A stretch of 64,000 nucleotides of DNA from Saccharococcus thermophilus (GCF_011761475.1 NZ_JAASRS010000001.1:868001-932000); one strand, 5' to 3'. Shown: positions 18,211 to 29,582, counted from the stretch's first letter. Numbers and translations: made by a program. Notes: generated from the letters alone by a model not told the origin.

Positions 18211-19545
18211 ATGGCAAAGTACACAAGAGAAGACATTATGCGCATCGTCAAAGAAGAGAACGTCAAGTATATCCGTCTGCAATTTACCGATATTCTTGGC
18301 ACGATTAAAAACGTCGAAATTCCGATCAGCCAGCTGGAAAAAGCGTTAAACAACAAAATTATGTTTGACGGTTCGTCGATTGAAGGTTTTGTCCGGATTG
18401 AAGAATCGGATATGTACTTATACCCTGATTTAGATACGTTTGTCATTTTCCCGTGGACATCGGAAAAAGGAAAAGTAGCCCGCTTTATTTGCGACATTTA
18501 TAATCCGGACGGTACGCCGTTTGAAGGATGTCCGCGCTATAACTTGAAGCGGATTTTAAAAGAAATGGAAGCGCTCGGTTTTACTTCGTTCAACTTAGGC
18601 GCGGAACCGGAATTTTTCCTATTCAAATTAGATGAAAAAGGACGCCCGACGCTGGAATTAAACGACCGAGGCGGCTACTTCGATTTGGCGCCGACCGACC
18701 TAGGAGAAAACTGCCGCCGCGATATCGTGCTTGAGCTTGAGGAAATGGGATTTGAAATTGAAGCTTCTCACCATGAAGTGGCACCTGGCCAACATGAAAT
18801 TGATTTTAAATACGCCCATGCGGTGAAAGCGTGCGACGACATTCAAACATTTAAGCTCGTCGTCAAAACGATTGCCCGCAAACACGGCCTTCACGCCACA
18901 TTTATGCCAAAACCAATCTTCGGCATTAACGGATCTGGAATGCATTGCAATTTATCATTGTTTAGAAATAATGAAAATGCGTTCTTTGATCCAACTGCGG
19001 ACTTGCAATTAAGCGAAACGGCGCTGCAATTTATTGCCGGCGTGCTGAAACACGCACCAAACTTTACGGCGGTAACGAACCCGACGGTCAACTCCTACAA
19101 ACGTCTCGTTCCTGGCTATGAAGCGCCATGTTATGTAGCCTGGTCCGCCCGCAACCGTAGCCCGCTCATCCGCATTCCAGCTTCACGCGGCATGAGCACG
19201 CGCATTGAGGTGCGCAGCGTCGACCCATCAGCCAATCCGTACTTGGCGATGGCCGTATTATTGGCAGCGGGATTAGATGGAATTAAAAACAAGTTGACTC
19301 CACCGGCTCCGGTCGACCGCAACATTTACGTCATGACGAAAGAAGAGCGCTTAGAAGAAGGAATTGTTGACTTGCCAGCAACACTGGCGGAAGCGCTCGA
19401 AAACTTAAAGTCGGATGAAGTCATTGTGCAAGCGCTCGGAAAACATTTATTCGAACATTTCATCGAAGCGAAAGAAATCGAATGGGATATGTTCCGCACC
19501 ACGGTCCATCAGTGGGAACGCGATCAATATATGGAACTCTATTAA
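18211..19545 (+). CDS. glnA: Glutamine synthetase, type I-alpha
   Basis: Makes glutamine from glutamate, ammonia and ATP, and acts through GlnR and TnrA as the nitrogen sensor. The beta-grasp domain holds the DGSSIEGF loop. The catalytic domain shows [31 protein letters not shown] and NRSPLIRIP. 444 residues, the length of the Firmicutes enzyme without the adenylylation insert. ATG 18211 follows cggggagga; in-frame codons upstream (18187) are not needed. Confidence 0.98.
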   Translation: MAKYTREDIMRIVKEENVKYIRLQFTDILGTIKNVEIPISQLEKALNNKIMFDGSSIEGFVRIEESDMYLYPDLDTFVIFPWTSEKGKVARFICDIYNPDGTPFEGCPRYNLKRILKEMEALGFTSFNLGAEPEFFLFKLDEKGRPTLELNDRGGYFDLAPTDLGENCRRDIVLELEEMGFEIEASHHEVAPGQHEIDFKYAHAVKACDDIQTFKLVVKTIARKHGLHATFMPKPIFGINGSGMHCNLSLFRNNENAFFDPTADLQLSETALQFIAGVLKHAPNFTAVTNPTVNSYKRLVPGYEAPCYVAWSARNRSPLIRIPASRGMSTRIEVRSVDPSANPYLAMAVLLAAGLDGIKNKLTPPAPVDRNIYVMTKEERLEEGIVDLPATLAEALENLKSDEVIVQALGKHLFEHFIEAKEIEWDMFRTTVHQWERDQYMELY

Positions 19546-19553
19546 AAACAAAG

Positions 19554-19588
19554 AGGCTGTCTCGTGCAAGCGAGACAGCCATTTTTCA
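19554..19588 (+). terminator. Terminator after glnA
   Basis: A 10-bp GC-rich hairpin (GGCTGTCTCG with its complement) is followed by ATTTTT. Confidence 0.85.
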
Positions 19589-19641
19589 TGTATACAGGAC
19601 GGTAGCAGGAGGGGTCCTCCATCTTACTTCTTTTCTATTTT

Positions 19642-20265
19642 TCAATGAATAATGCGATAGACGCCGATCACTTTGCCGAGAATCGTGCAATTGCGGACAA
19701 TAATTGGCTCCAAATTCGAATTTTCCGGCTGCAGGCGAATATGGTCTTTTTCTCTAAAAAAGCGCTTGACAGTTGCTTCATTGTCCTCGGTCATCGCCAC
19801 GACGATATCTCCATTATCAGCGGAAGACTGCTGGCGCACAATCACGTAATCGCCATCCAAAATCCCTGCCTCAATCATGCTGTCACCCATCACTTCAAGC
19901 ATAAAAACTTGATCTTCTGTAGGAACGAGCCGTTTTGGCAGCGGAAAATAATCTTCGATGTTTTCAATTGCGGTAATTGGCTGTCCGGCCGTCACTTTTC
20001 CAATTATCGGCACAGAGATAACATCCTCTTTTTCCTTCGTCGCAGTGAAATCGGCATCCAATATTTCAATCGCACGCGGCTTCGTTGGGTCGCGGCGAAT
20101 GTATCCTTTGCTTTCGAGCCGCGCAAGATGCCCATGGACGGTAGAACTCGAAGCAAGTCCGACCGCTTCGCCAATTTCCCGGACGGAAGGGGGATATCCT
20201 TTTGTTTTTACTTCTTTTTTGATGAAATCTAAAATTTGTTGCTGCCGCTTTGATAGTTTCGTCAT
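19642..20265 (-). CDS. lexA: SOS repressor LexA
   Basis: Binds SOS boxes and cleaves itself when RecA is activated. The N-terminal winged helix ([32 protein letters not shown]) is followed by the S24 protease domain: the cleavage site Ala-Gly in GKVTAGQPI, catalytic serine in [11 protein letters not shown], lysine in EATVKRFF. 207 residues. ATG 20265 follows gagaggtg. Its promoter and that of yneA diverge from a shared 150-bp region with SOS boxes. Confidence 0.98.
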   Translation of the reverse strand: MTKLSKRQQQILDFIKKEVKTKGYPPSVREIGEAVGLASSSTVHGHLARLESKGYIRRDPTKPRAIEILDADFTATKEKEDVISVPIIGKVTAGQPITAIENIEDYFPLPKRLVPTEDQVFMLEVMGDSMIEAGILDGDYVIVRQQSSADNGDIVVAMTEDNEATVKRFFREKDHIRLQPENSNLEPIIVRNCTILGKVIGVYRIIH

Positions 20266-20297
20266 TCTATACACCTCTCGCCACATCATTTGCTTAT

Positions 20298-20337
20298 ATT
20301 ATAACACGGCGATAGGGAAAAAACAAACATAAGTTCG
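20298..20337 (-). promoter_or_regulatory. lexA promoter with overlapping SOS box
   Basis: On the minus strand TTGTTT (20321-20326), a 17-base spacer and TATAAT (20298-20303). The SOS box CAAACATAAGTTCG at 20324-20337 is one mismatch from CGAAC-N4-GTTCG and covers the -35. Confidence 0.75.
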
Positions 20338-20346
20338 AGATTTATA

Positions 20347-20401
20347 TTGACACAAACAAATGTTCTTTATTATAATGAGAACAAAACCGAACAAACATTC
20401 T
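20347..20401 (+). promoter_or_regulatory. yneA promoter with two SOS boxes
   Basis: TTGACA (20347-20352), an 18-base spacer and TATAAT (20371-20376). An SOS-like box in the spacer (20353-20366, two mismatches) and another at 20388-20401 (CGAACAAACATTCT, two mismatches, last base included) flank the -10, as expected for DNA-damage induction. Confidence 0.7.
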
Positions 20402-20416
20402 TAAGAGGTGGGGAAT

Positions 20417-20722
20417 ATGAAACGGATGATAGTGCATTATCTTATCTTTTCTTTGTTGTTGTTTATGGTGATCGGGGCGCTGTTTTACGCAAACAAACCG
20501 GTGGAAAAAGATCAATATATGGAAATTACCGTCGCTTCCGGAGACACGCTTTGGAAGCTGGCGAAAGAATATGAAGATCAGCACGGGCTTTCCACGGAGG
20601 AATTCATCAACTGGGTCGTCGACGTTAACCATCTATCCGGCCAGCGGATTATTGCCGGTGAAAAAATTGTTATTCCTGTGTTAAAATCAAAGGAAGATAA
20701 ACAGTTGGCTGTCAACCAATAA
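20417..20722 (+). CDS. yneA: SOS cell-division inhibitor YneA
   Basis: Blocks septation after DNA damage in Bacillus. An N-terminal membrane anchor (about residues 7-24) exposes a LysM domain outside the cell (ITVASGDTLWKLAKEYEDQHG to IIAGEKIVIPV, about 38-91). 101 residues. ATG 20417 follows aagaggtgggg. First gene of the yneA-yneB-ynzC group opposite lexA, as in B. subtilis. Confidence 0.93.
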   Translation: MKRMIVHYLIFSLLLFMVIGALFYANKPVEKDQYMEITVASGDTLWKLAKEYEDQHGLSTEEFINWVVDVNHLSGQRIIAGEKIVIPVLKSKEDKQLAVNQ

Positions 20723-21403
<681 letters not shown>

Positions 21404-21561
21404 ACTGCTTTGTTTTCGGGCGGAACGATATATACGGCTTTTATTCTCTCGATAATTTTGCCTATAGTGCAGGCTTGCGGGGGAAAAACAAGATCGTTGC
21501 AATTTTTCTTTCCGTCCTATAAGATGGGAGCGTAACAACAAGAAAATAGGTGGAGGCAGTT

Positions 21562-21792
21562 ATGTTATCAAAACAAAAAATGGCACGCATTAACGAATTG
21601 GCGAAAAAGGCAAAAACGGCTGGTTTGACGGCAGACGAAGCGTTGGAACAGCAGCAGCTTCGCCGCGAATACATCCAAGTGTTTCGTAAAGCGATGGAGG
21701 ATATGTTACATTTTGTAACGGTCATCGACCCTAACGGCAATGACGTCACGCCGAAAAAATTAAAAGAAAGCCAAAAGAAGCGGATGAATTAA
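21562..21792 (+). CDS. ynzC: DUF896 / UPF0291 protein YnzC
   Basis: A 76-residue helical-hairpin protein (KMARINELAKKAKTAGLTADEALEQQQLRREYI) of the DUF896 family. In B. subtilis it belongs to the SOS-induced yneA operon. ATG 21562 follows aggtggagg. Molecular role unknown. A terminator follows. Confidence 0.93.
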   Translation: MLSKQKMARINELAKKAKTAGLTADEALEQQQLRREYIQVFRKAMEDMLHFVTVIDPNGNDVTPKKLKESQKKRMN

Positions 21793-21804
21793 TATTGTTG
21801 GAAA

Positions 21805-21839
21805 AAGAAAGCATGCTATAAAAAGATGCTTTCTTTTTC
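21805..21839 (+). terminator. Terminator after ynzC
   Basis: An 8-bp stem (21807-21814 with 21826-21833) followed by five T. Confidence 0.75.
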
Positions 21840-21926
21840 TGTTTTATGCGCCACTTAATATTGTACATCTTGAGAAATTTTCTATATGATAGAGTTGACA
21901 CTATGTTAATGAAAGGATGGAAAGAT

Positions 21927-23933
21927 ATGCCGCATACGATCGAGGAACTAGCGATTACGACGATCCGCACTTTATCCATCGACGCGATCGAAAAGGCGAA
22001 ATCCGGGCATCCGGGAATGCCGATGGGCGCCGCGCCGATGGCGTATACGCTGTGGACGAAATTTATGAACCATAATCCGAGCAACCCGAAATGGTTTAAC
22101 CGCGACCGCTTTGTTTTATCAGCGGGCCATGGCTCGATGTTGCTATATAGCTTGCTTCATTTAAGCGGTTATGATGTTTCCATGGAAGATATTCAACAAT
22201 TCCGCCAATGGGGTAGCAAAACGCCTGGACATCCGGAATACGGGCATACGCCGGGAGTGGAAGCAACGACCGGTCCACTTGGCCAAGGAATTGCGATGGC
22301 CGTTGGCATGGCGATGGCGGAACGTCATTTGGCAGCTACATATAACCGTGAAGGATTTGAAATTGTAAACCATTACACATATGCAATTTGCGGCGACGGC
22401 GATCTAATGGAAGGTGTCGCTTCCGAAGCGGCGTCGTTAGCGGGGCATTTAAAACTTGGCCGCTTGATTGTTCTGTATGATTCGAACGATATTTCGCTTG
22501 ACGGCGAATTAAACCTTTCCTTCTCTGAAAGCGTAGAACAACGCTTTAAAGCATACGGCTGGCAATATTTGCGCGTCGAAGACGGCAATAATATCGAAGA
22601 AATTGCAAAAGCGCTGGAAGAAGCGAAAGCAGATACGACCCGTCCGACGCTGATTGAAGTGAAAACGACCATTGGCTACGGTTCACCAAACAAAGCCGGA
22701 ACGTCTAACGTACATGGTGCTCCGCTTGGGACGGAAGAGTTGAAACTTACGAAAGAAGCGTATAAATGGACGTTTGAAGAAGATTTTTACGTTCCGCAAG
22801 AAGTATACGACCATTTCCGCGAGGTGGTCAAAGAAGCAGGCGAGAAAAAAGAAGCGGAGTGGAACGAGCTGTTTGCCGCGTATGAGAAAGCATATCCGGA
22901 TTTAGCGAACCAATTGAAATTGGCGATCGATGGCAAACTTCCGGAAGGATGGGAAAAATCGCTCCCAGTGTATGAAGCAGGGAAAAGCTTGGCAACGCGC
23001 GCCTCTTCCGGAGAAGTGATCAACGCGATTGCAAAAGCGGTTCCACAACTATTTGGCGGTTCGGCGGACCTCGCAAGCTCCAACAAAACATTAATGAAAG
23101 GCGCGGGCAACTTTTTGCCGGAAAGCTATGACGGCCGCAACATTTGGTTTGGCGTTCGCGAATTCGCGATGGGCGCGGCTTTAAACGGAATGGCGCTGCA
23201 CGGTGGTCTGAAAGTATTCGGTGGTACGTTCTTTGTGTTCTCCGATTACTTGCGTCCGGCCATCCGTCTCGCTGCTTTAATGGGCTTGCCGGTTACGTAC
23301 GTGCTGACGCATGACAGCATTGCCGTCGGTGAAGACGGTCCGACGCACGAACCGATCGAGCACCTTCCATCGTTAAGAGCAATGCCGAATTTATCGGTCA
23401 TTCGTCCGGCTGATGCGAATGAGACGGCGGCAGCATGGCGGCTGGCCTTGGAAGCAACCGATCATCCTACCGCACTGGTGTTGACGCGGCAAAACGTACC
23501 GACACTGCCGAATACGGCAGAGCGGGCGTATGAAGGAGTGAAAAAAGGTGCATATGTGGTAGCGGAGGCGAAAAATGGCCAGCCAGAAGCGTTGCTGCTC
23601 GCATCCGGATCGGAAGTAAGCCTTGCCGTCAAAGCGCAAGAAGCATTGGCCGAAGAAGGCATTCACGTTTCCGTCATCAGCATGCCTTCTTGGGATCGCT
23701 TTGAAAAGCAATCTGCTGACTATAAAGAACAAGTGCTGCCACGCGCTGTGAAAAAACGGTTGGCGATTGAAATGGCCGCGTCGCTCGGCTGGGATCGCTA
23801 CGTCGGCGAAGAAGGCGATATTTTAGCGATTGACCGCTTCGGCGCTTCGGCACCAGGAGAGAAAATTATGGAAGAGTACGGATTTACGGTGGAGAACGTC
23901 GTAAAACGGGTCAAAGCATTGCTTGGGAAATAA
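21927..23933 (+). CDS. tkt: Transketolase
   Basis: ThDP- and Mg-dependent transfer of two-carbon ketol units in the pentose phosphate pathway. The PP domain shows [24 protein letters not shown] and the ThDP motif GDGDLMEG. The Pyr domain shows [17 protein letters not shown] and [16 protein letters not shown], and the C-terminal domain ends at IMEEYGFT. 668 residues. ATG 21927 matches the B. subtilis start and follows aaagga at 9 bases; the frame is open upstream. Confidence 0.98.
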   Translation: MPHTIEELAITTIRTLSIDAIEKAKSGHPGMPMGAAPMAYTLWTKFMNHNPSNPKWFNRDRFVLSAGHGSMLLYSLLHLSGYDVSMEDIQQFRQWGSKTPGHPEYGHTPGVEATTGPLGQGIAMAVGMAMAERHLAATYNREGFEIVNHYTYAICGDGDLMEGVASEAASLAGHLKLGRLIVLYDSNDISLDGELNLSFSESVEQRFKAYGWQYLRVEDGNNIEEIAKALEEAKADTTRPTLIEVKTTIGYGSPNKAGTSNVHGAPLGTEELKLTKEAYKWTFEEDFYVPQEVYDHFREVVKEAGEKKEAEWNELFAAYEKAYPDLANQLKLAIDGKLPEGWEKSLPVYEAGKSLATRASSGEVINAIAKAVPQLFGGSADLASSNKTLMKGAGNFLPESYDGRNIWFGVREFAMGAALNGMALHGGLKVFGGTFFVFSDYLRPAIRLAALMGLPVTYVLTHDSIAVGEDGPTHEPIEHLPSLRAMPNLSVIRPADANETAAAWRLALEATDHPTALVLTRQNVPTLPNTAERAYEGVKKGAYVVAEAKNGQPEALLLASGSEVSLAVKAQEALAEEGIHVSVISMPSWDRFEKQSADYKEQVLPRAVKKRLAIEMAASLGWDRYVGEEGDILAIDRFGASAPGEKIMEEYGFTVENVVKRVKALLGK

Positions 23934-23936
23934 CAA

Positions 23937-23977
23937 GAAAAAGCTGTCTTCGCCACTCGGTCGGAGACAGCTTTTGT
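23937..23977 (+). terminator. Terminator after tkt
   Basis: An 11-bp stem (AAAAGCTGTCT and its complement) around a 15-base loop; the T-run is short. Confidence 0.75.
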
Positions 23978-24087
23978 TATGCAAAAATCGACAATGTTAG
24001 TGAAAAAATTTTCCGTTAATAGACATCTTTTTTTTCTTAGTTTCTCTATAATAGAAGCAAATGAAAACGTAGGAACGGGGGATGGGA

Positions 24088-24525
24088 ATGGTACGTTATT
24101 GGATTTATTTGCTAAATGAAGAAGTGGCAAGCTATTACCGCAATCGAACGGAAAAGATTGTCGAACTATTGCGTGAGCACCAATGCGCCAAAGCACCGTT
24201 AAAAAGCATTTGCCGAAAACAAGTGGAATTTATTACCGAGCGGTTATCGTTTTCCAGATTGGAATTAGGATTGAAACAATATTTTGCGGGCAGCGTCAAT
24301 AAAAATTTAGAACGAAATATGTTTATATTGCGAAACGAAATCGGGGATGAAGCGCTGCTGATCGTGCAAAAGCGCCGTCTGCTTCTTGTCACCGACAGCC
24401 AATCGATTGCCAGCGACATTTGCCACGCGCTTGCGCAAGTATCTCCTTCATTTTTAGCGGTCGACGCCGATTTTGACGACTACGGATGGCTTACCAATTC
24501 GACAGGCGGAAGAAAATTTGCGTAA
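24088..24525 (+). CDS. sirA: Sporulation inhibitor of replication SirA
   Basis: In B. subtilis SirA is made under Spo0A control and binds DnaA domain I to stop new rounds of replication during sporulation. The protein (about 145 residues) shows the SirA pattern at its ends: YWIYLLNEEVASYYRNR near the start and VSPSFLAVDADFDDYGWLTN near the C-terminus. Position between tkt and yneF also matches. ATG 24088 is preferred over ATG 24082 by spacing to the purine-rich site before it. Confidence 0.88.
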   Translation: MVRYWIYLLNEEVASYYRNRTEKIVELLREHQCAKAPLKSICRKQVEFITERLSFSRLELGLKQYFAGSVNKNLERNMFILRNEIGDEALLIVQKRRLLLVTDSQSIASDICHALAQVSPSFLAVDADFDDYGWLTNSTGGRKFA

Positions 24526-24612
24526 ATAAAAGATTTTTGTCAGGAAATATTGTATAATACCACATGGTTTAGTACACTGTTAGTTAGACAACATGAAGGA
24601 GGAAATAGCTGT

Positions 24613-24825
24613 ATGTGGACAACGATTCTCGTTGGCATTCTAGCGCTTATTGCCGGAACGGCGCTAGGATTTTTCATTGCCCGCAAAACGATGATGAACT
24701 ATTTAAAGAAAAATCCGCCAATTAATGAGCAAATGATCCGTATGATGATGATGCAAATGGGAATGACGCCATCCCAGAAGAAAATCAACCAGATGATGAA
24801 AATGATGAACAACCATCTCAAATAA
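24613..24825 (+). CDS. yneF: Small membrane protein YneF (UPF0154)
   Basis: 70 residues: one N-terminal membrane helix (about residues 5-23, glycine-rich) and a methionine-rich cytoplasmic tail ([26 protein letters not shown]). Conserved in Bacillaceae; role unknown. A strong aaggagg lies before ATG 24613. Confidence 0.93.
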   Translation: MWTTILVGILALIAGTALGFFIARKTMMNYLKKNPPINEQMIRMMMMQMGMTPSQKKINQMMKMMNNHLK

Positions 24826-24943
24826 ACATCAGACAGGCACTCGATCCGGAGTGTCTTTTTATTTTGAAAAAACGATCTTTCTAAATTTTCACATTTTTGT
24901 TACAATAATATAGCGCATTTTATGTCATGATGGGAGAGGTACG

Positions 24944-26698
24944 ATGACAGTATTCCGCGATTTATTTTGGTTTTTCCGTCAAGAGAAAAAAGCGTATATA
25001 ACAGGGATTCTTACCCTTATCGTCGTCGCGTTTTTAGAAACGATTCCACCCAAAGTAATTGGGATCGTGATTGATCATATCAAAGAAGGAACGATGACAA
25101 AAGCGGCGCTTGCCCGCTGGATTGCGATTTTGCTTGCCGTGGCGGTCATGTTGTATATCTTGCGCTATTGGTGGCGGATTTTAATTTTTGGTTCTGCGGT
25201 GAAACTGGCGCGTCAGATTCGCAATGAGCTATATGCCCATTTTACGAAAATGTCGCCATCTTTTTATCAGCGAAAACGGATCGGCGATTTAATGGCGCAC
25301 GCGACCAATGATCTGCAGGCGATTCAGCAGACGGCGGGAAGCGGAATTTTGACGCTTGTCGACTCCTTGACGCTCGGCGGTTTCGTGCTGGCGACGATGG
25401 CGCTGACCATCAGCTGGAAATTAACGATCATCAGTTTGTTGCCAATGCCGATCATGGCGATTGCCACAAGCCGTTACGGAACGATTTTGCATAAGCGCTT
25501 TTTAAAGGCGCAAGAAGCGTTTTCGTCTTTAAACGATAAGGTGCAAGAGAGCATCAGCGGCATTCGCGTCATTAAATCGTTTGGCTATGAACAAGAGGAC
25601 GTCGAATCGTTTCGCAAGCAGTCGGAAGAGGTGGTCGCGAAGAACGTGGCGGTCGCAAAAATCGACGCCTTGTTTGACCCGACGATTTCATTGATTGTCG
25701 GCATTTCCTTTTTTTTAGCGGTCATATTCGGCGCTAAAATGGTCATTGCAGGAGAATTAACGATTGGGGAACTTGTGTCGTTTACAACGTATCTTGGCTT
25801 GCTCATATGGCCGATGCTGGCGTTTGGCTGGCTGTTTAATATTGTTGAGCGGGGGCGAGCCTCCTATGACCGCGTCCGCGCGCTTCTTGCAGAGAAAGAG
25901 GAAATTCAAGAAGCAGACGATGCGATTGCCATCCCCCCAACCGGCGATATTGTCTACGACATAAAGCGATTTACATACCCGAACGAAATCGCCCCGGTTT
26001 TGCAAAATATCCGCTTTTGCCTGCGGCGCGGCCAGACGCTTGGTGTTGTCGGAAAAACGGGGGCAGGGAAAACGACGTTGCTAAAGCTGTTGCTGCGCGA
26101 ATTTGACCAATATGAAGGAGAAATTCGTTTTGGCGGCCACGAAATTAGTGAATATACACTGGATGCGCTGCGTGCGGCGATTGGCTACGTGCCGCAAGAC
26201 CATTTTCTATTTTCGGCGACGGTAAGGGAAAATATTGCGTTCGCCAAGCCGGAAGCGAGTGAAGAAGAAGTGGTGAAGGCGGCGAAGCTGGCCAATATCC
26301 ATGACGATATTATGCAATTTGCCGATGGCTACGACACGATTGTCGGCGAGAGAGGGGTTTCTCTCTCGGGCGGCCAAAAGCAGCGGATCTCAATTGCGCG
26401 CGCGCTGCTAATGAATCCGGAAGTGCTTATTTTGGACGATTCGCTGTCGGCGGTGGACGCGAAGACGGAAGAACGGATTTTATCCGCTTTAAAAGAAAAC
26501 CGTTCCGGAAAAACGACGATCATTACCGCCCACCGTTTGAGCGCGATTCAGCACGCCGACTTCATTGTTGTGCTCGATGAGGGGCGGATGGTGCAAATGG
26601 GAACGCACGAACAATTGATGCAAGAACGCGGATGGTATCGCGACATGTACGAGCGTCAGCAGCTCGAATCGTTAGTCGAACAGGGAGGAGAAATATGA
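24944..26698 (+). CDS. ABC exporter subunit, degenerate-Walker B half (BmrC/YheI-like)
   Basis: 584 residues: six-helix exporter domain (about 1-310) and a C-terminal ATPase domain. Walker A is GKTGAGKTTLLK, the signature is the canonical LSGGQKQR, but Walker B reads VLILDDSLSAVD with aspartate where the catalytic glutamate is expected. This is the pattern of one half of a heterodimeric multidrug exporter. The partner follows with an ATGA stop/start overlap. Substrate unknown; B. subtilis BmrCD is the nearest model I recall. Confidence 0.93.
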   Translation: MTVFRDLFWFFRQEKKAYITGILTLIVVAFLETIPPKVIGIVIDHIKEGTMTKAALARWIAILLAVAVMLYILRYWWRILIFGSAVKLARQIRNELYAHFTKMSPSFYQRKRIGDLMAHATNDLQAIQQTAGSGILTLVDSLTLGGFVLATMALTISWKLTIISLLPMPIMAIATSRYGTILHKRFLKAQEAFSSLNDKVQESISGIRVIKSFGYEQEDVESFRKQSEEVVAKNVAVAKIDALFDPTISLIVGISFFLAVIFGAKMVIAGELTIGELVSFTTYLGLLIWPMLAFGWLFNIVERGRASYDRVRALLAEKEEIQEADDAIAIPPTGDIVYDIKRFTYPNEIAPVLQNIRFCLRRGQTLGVVGKTGAGKTTLLKLLLREFDQYEGEIRFGGHEISEYTLDALRAAIGYVPQDHFLFSATVRENIAFAKPEASEEEVVKAAKLANIHDDIMQFADGYDTIVGERGVSLSGGQKQRISIARALLMNPEVLILDDSLSAVDAKTEERILSALKENRSGKTTIITAHRLSAIQHADFIVVLDEGRMVQMGTHEQLMQERGWYRDMYERQQLESLVEQGGEI

Positions 26699-28479
26699 AC
26701 GATAAACCGTTAACCCCAAAAGAACAACGGCAAGTGTTATGGAGACTGCTTTCTTATATGCGCCGGTACAAGAAAGACACGGCGCTCGCCTTTGCCCTGC
26801 TTGTGCTTGCGACCGCTGGGGAGCTTGTCGGGCCATATTTAGTCAAAATATTTATCGACGACTATTTAACGCCGCGGCGCTTGGATTTTGCCCCATTGTT
26901 TTTGCTGGCGGCAATCTATATTGCCGTGCTGCTCTTGAAAACAGTGATTTCTTATTTTCAGCTCGTCAAGTTTCAAGAACTGGCGCTCGAAGTGATTCAA
27001 GCGCTGCGGATGGATGTGTTTACAAAAGTGCATCAGCTTGGCATGAGCTATTTTGACCGCACGCCGGGCGGAAGCATCGTCTCGCGCGTGACAAACGACA
27101 CAGAAGCGATCAAAGACATGTTTATCAGCGTCCTTGCTGCTTTTATTCAAAACGGCGTATTTGTCATCGGCGTATTTATCGCCATGTTTTCGTTAAACGT
27201 GCGCCTTGCTCTTTATTGTTTGTTTATTTTGCCGGTCATTATTTGGATTATGAAATTGTATCGCCATTATAGTTCGATTTTTTATAAAGATATGCGCGAG
27301 CGCCTCAGCGAATTGAACGCAAAGTTAAACGAGTCGCTGCAAGGAATGGCGATCATTCAAGCGTTCCGCCAGCAAAAACGTCTTTACCAAGAATTTGCGC
27401 AAATCAACGACAAACATTATGCAGCAGGCATGAAAAACATTAAAATCGACGGCCTATTGCTGCGTCCGGCGATCGATTTCGTCTATATTGTATCGATTAT
27501 CGTTGTGTTAAGCTTCTTCGGCATTTCCGCTCAAGAAAGCCCGGTGGAAATCGGGGTGCTGTACGCGTTTGTTAACTACTTGGAGCGCTTTTTCGAACCG
27601 GTGACGCAAATGATGATGCGCCTATCGCTGTACCAGCAGGCGATTGTTTCCGGCGCGCGCGTCTTTGCCCTTTTGGATCATGAAGAATTGGCGCCGCAAA
27701 ATGCGGAAACATCCACAGCGGTCATTCAAGAAGGAAAAATTGAGTTTCGCGATGTCAGTTTTTCCTATGACGGGAAGCGTGATGTGCTTAAACATATTTC
27801 CTTTGTCGTCAACCCGGGAGAAACGGTCGCCCTTGTCGGGCATACCGGAAGCGGGAAAAGTTCGATTATTAATTTGTTAATGCGCTTTTACGAATTTGAC
27901 CGCGGCGATATTCTCATTGATGGCATATCGATTCGCGATTATTCGCGTGAAGAGCTGCGCAAACATATCGGCCTTGTGCTGCAAGACCCGTTTCTCTTTT
28001 ACGGGACGATTAAAGACAACATCCGCATGTACAACCATTCATTAACCGATGAACAAATCGTCAAAGCCGCCCGCTACGTGCAAGCGGATGCGTTTATTGA
28101 AAAGCTGCCGGACAAATACGACCATCAAGTAGTGGAAAGAGGGGCTACTTTCTCAAGCGGGCAGCGGCAGCTAATCTCTTTTGCGCGCACGATCGCGGCA
28201 AATCCGAAAATATTGGTGCTGGACGAAGCGACGGCCAATATTGATACGGAAACGGAAGGAGCGATTCAAGAGGCGCTCGCAAAAATGCGGAAAGGTCGGA
28301 CGACAATTGCGATTGCCCACCGGCTGTCCACGATCCAAGACGCCGACCAAATTCTCGTGCTCCATCGAGGCGAAATTGTCGAACGGGGGACGCACCAAGA
28401 GCTGCTGACACAAAAAGGGCTGTATTATAAAATGTATTTATTGCAAAATGGCCTAGTAGATGCACAAGAGTACGTATAA
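26695..28479 (+). CDS. ABC exporter subunit, degenerate-signature half (BmrD/YheH-like)
   Basis: 594 residues with exporter and ATPase domains. Walker A is GHTGSGKSSIIN and Walker B, KILVLDEATANID, keeps the catalytic glutamate, but the signature reads FSSGQRQ instead of LSGGQ. The two defects in this and the preceding subunit fall into the same nucleotide site, leaving one complete site, as in heterodimeric exporters such as BmrCD or TM287/288. ATG 26695 overlaps the upstream stop and follows gggagga. Confidence 0.93.
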   Translation: MNDKPLTPKEQRQVLWRLLSYMRRYKKDTALAFALLVLATAGELVGPYLVKIFIDDYLTPRRLDFAPLFLLAAIYIAVLLLKTVISYFQLVKFQELALEVIQALRMDVFTKVHQLGMSYFDRTPGGSIVSRVTNDTEAIKDMFISVLAAFIQNGVFVIGVFIAMFSLNVRLALYCLFILPVIIWIMKLYRHYSSIFYKDMRERLSELNAKLNESLQGMAIIQAFRQQKRLYQEFAQINDKHYAAGMKNIKIDGLLLRPAIDFVYIVSIIVVLSFFGISAQESPVEIGVLYAFVNYLERFFEPVTQMMMRLSLYQQAIVSGARVFALLDHEELAPQNAETSTAVIQEGKIEFRDVSFSYDGKRDVLKHISFVVNPGETVALVGHTGSGKSSIINLLMRFYEFDRGDILIDGISIRDYSREELRKHIGLVLQDPFLFYGTIKDNIRMYNHSLTDEQIVKAARYVQADAFIEKLPDKYDHQVVERGATFSSGQRQLISFARTIAANPKILVLDEATANIDTETEGAIQEALAKMRKGRTTIAIAHRLSTIQDADQILVLHRGEIVERGTHQELLTQKGLYYKMYLLQNGLVDAQEYV

Positions 28480-28484
28480 AAAGA

Positions 28485-28524
28485 AAAAGCGCATTTCCCG
28501 CTAAGATTGGGAAGCGCTTTTTTG
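28485..28524. terminator. Bidirectional terminator between ABC and ynzD genes
   Basis: A hairpin of about 15 bp with one mismatch, A-rich on the left and T-rich on the right, between convergent genes. Confidence 0.8.
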
Positions 28525-28677
28525 CTTACGCTTTTGCCGGTTATAAGCGTTCAGAAGCGAATCAAGTTCCTTGCTTATTTGAATGGCGGCGGCCGAGTTC
28601 AATCCGTTTTTCGCGACAATTTCTACAAGCTCCATCCGCTTTTGCTCAATTAATGTTAAAATTTCGTTTTGAATCAC
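28501..28677 (-). CDS. ynzD: Spo0E-like aspartyl-phosphate phosphatase (YnzD type)
   Basis: A 58-residue two-helix protein with the Spo0E signature ISKELDSLLNAY, expected to dephosphorylate Spo0A~P. GTG 28677 is the most reasonable start; the frame upstream encodes an unrelated hydrophobic stretch. In B. subtilis ynzD occupies the same position before ccdA. Confidence 0.8.
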   Translation of the reverse strand: MIQNEILTLIEQKRMELVEIVAKNGLNSAAAIQISKELDSLLNAYNRQKRKQKSASQS

Positions 28678-28844
28678 GGAAGAACAGTCCCTTTCGTTAT
28701 AGTAGGTGATTGTATTGTATACTATTTTACCAGTTAATGCAAAAAGGAAAAATAGAAAATATATACTGACGCTAGACAATACGTTACTAATAGGCCGATT
28801 TTTGCTACAATAAAAATAAAAAAATGTGTAGGGGTTGAATAAAT

Positions 28845-29552
28845 ATGACGGATGTCAATGTGTTTTTGGCGTTTGGCGCCGGCTTTTTATCGTTTATTTC
28901 TCCGTGTTGCCTGCCCTTGTACCCGGCATTTTTATCCTATATTACCGGGGTATCGGTAAGTGAGCTAAAAACGGAGAATGCGATGATGCAGCGGCGCAGT
29001 TTATTGCATACCCTGTTTTTCCTGCTTGGATTTTCACTGATTTTTATTTCGATCGGATTTGGCACCTCGTTTATCGGCCGATGGTTTAGCGAATATCAAG
29101 ATTTCATTCGGCAAATCGGCGCCATTCTTATTGTGGTTTTTGGTCTGATGATTGTCGGAATATGGAAGCCAACTTTTTTAATGAAAGACCGCCGTCTTTC
29201 TTTTCAAGAACGTCCTTCCGGTTACATCGGCTCGATCATTATCGGCATGGCGTTTGCGGCGGGATGGACGCCGTGCACCGGCCCGATTTTAGTGTCGGTC
29301 ATTGCTTTGGCGGCGATCAATCCTGGATCGGGAATGCTGTACATGCTCGCTTATTCGCTAGGCTTTGCTGTGCCGTTTTTTATTCTTTCTTTCTTTATTG
29401 GAAAGTTGCAATGGATCCGCAATCATAGCGAGAAAATGGTGAAAGTCGGCGGATATGTCATGATTGCGATGGGGATTGTCCTCTTTTTCGATTGGATGAC
29501 AAAAATTATTGCGTACACGACAAGCATTTTTGGGGGATTTGCTGGCTTCTAA
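28845..29552 (+). CDS. ccdA: Cytochrome c biogenesis protein CcdA
   Basis: Integral membrane thiol-disulfide carrier that passes electrons outward for cytochrome c maturation and spore cortex synthesis. Six membrane helices; the two redox cysteines sit in [12 protein letters not shown] (helix 1) and GWTPCTGP (helix 4), the first in a CC pair. 235 residues. Followed by yneI and ccdC as in B. subtilis. Confidence 0.96.
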   Translation: MTDVNVFLAFGAGFLSFISPCCLPLYPAFLSYITGVSVSELKTENAMMQRRSLLHTLFFLLGFSLIFISIGFGTSFIGRWFSEYQDFIRQIGAILIVVFGLMIVGIWKPTFLMKDRRLSFQERPSGYIGSIIIGMAFAAGWTPCTGPILVSVIALAAINPGSGMLYMLAYSLGFAVPFFILSFFIGKLQWIRNHSEKMVKVGGYVMIAMGIVLFFDWMTKIIAYTTSIFGGFAGF

Positions 29553-29582
29553 ATTTGTTTGTTAGGGGGAATCGTAAATATT

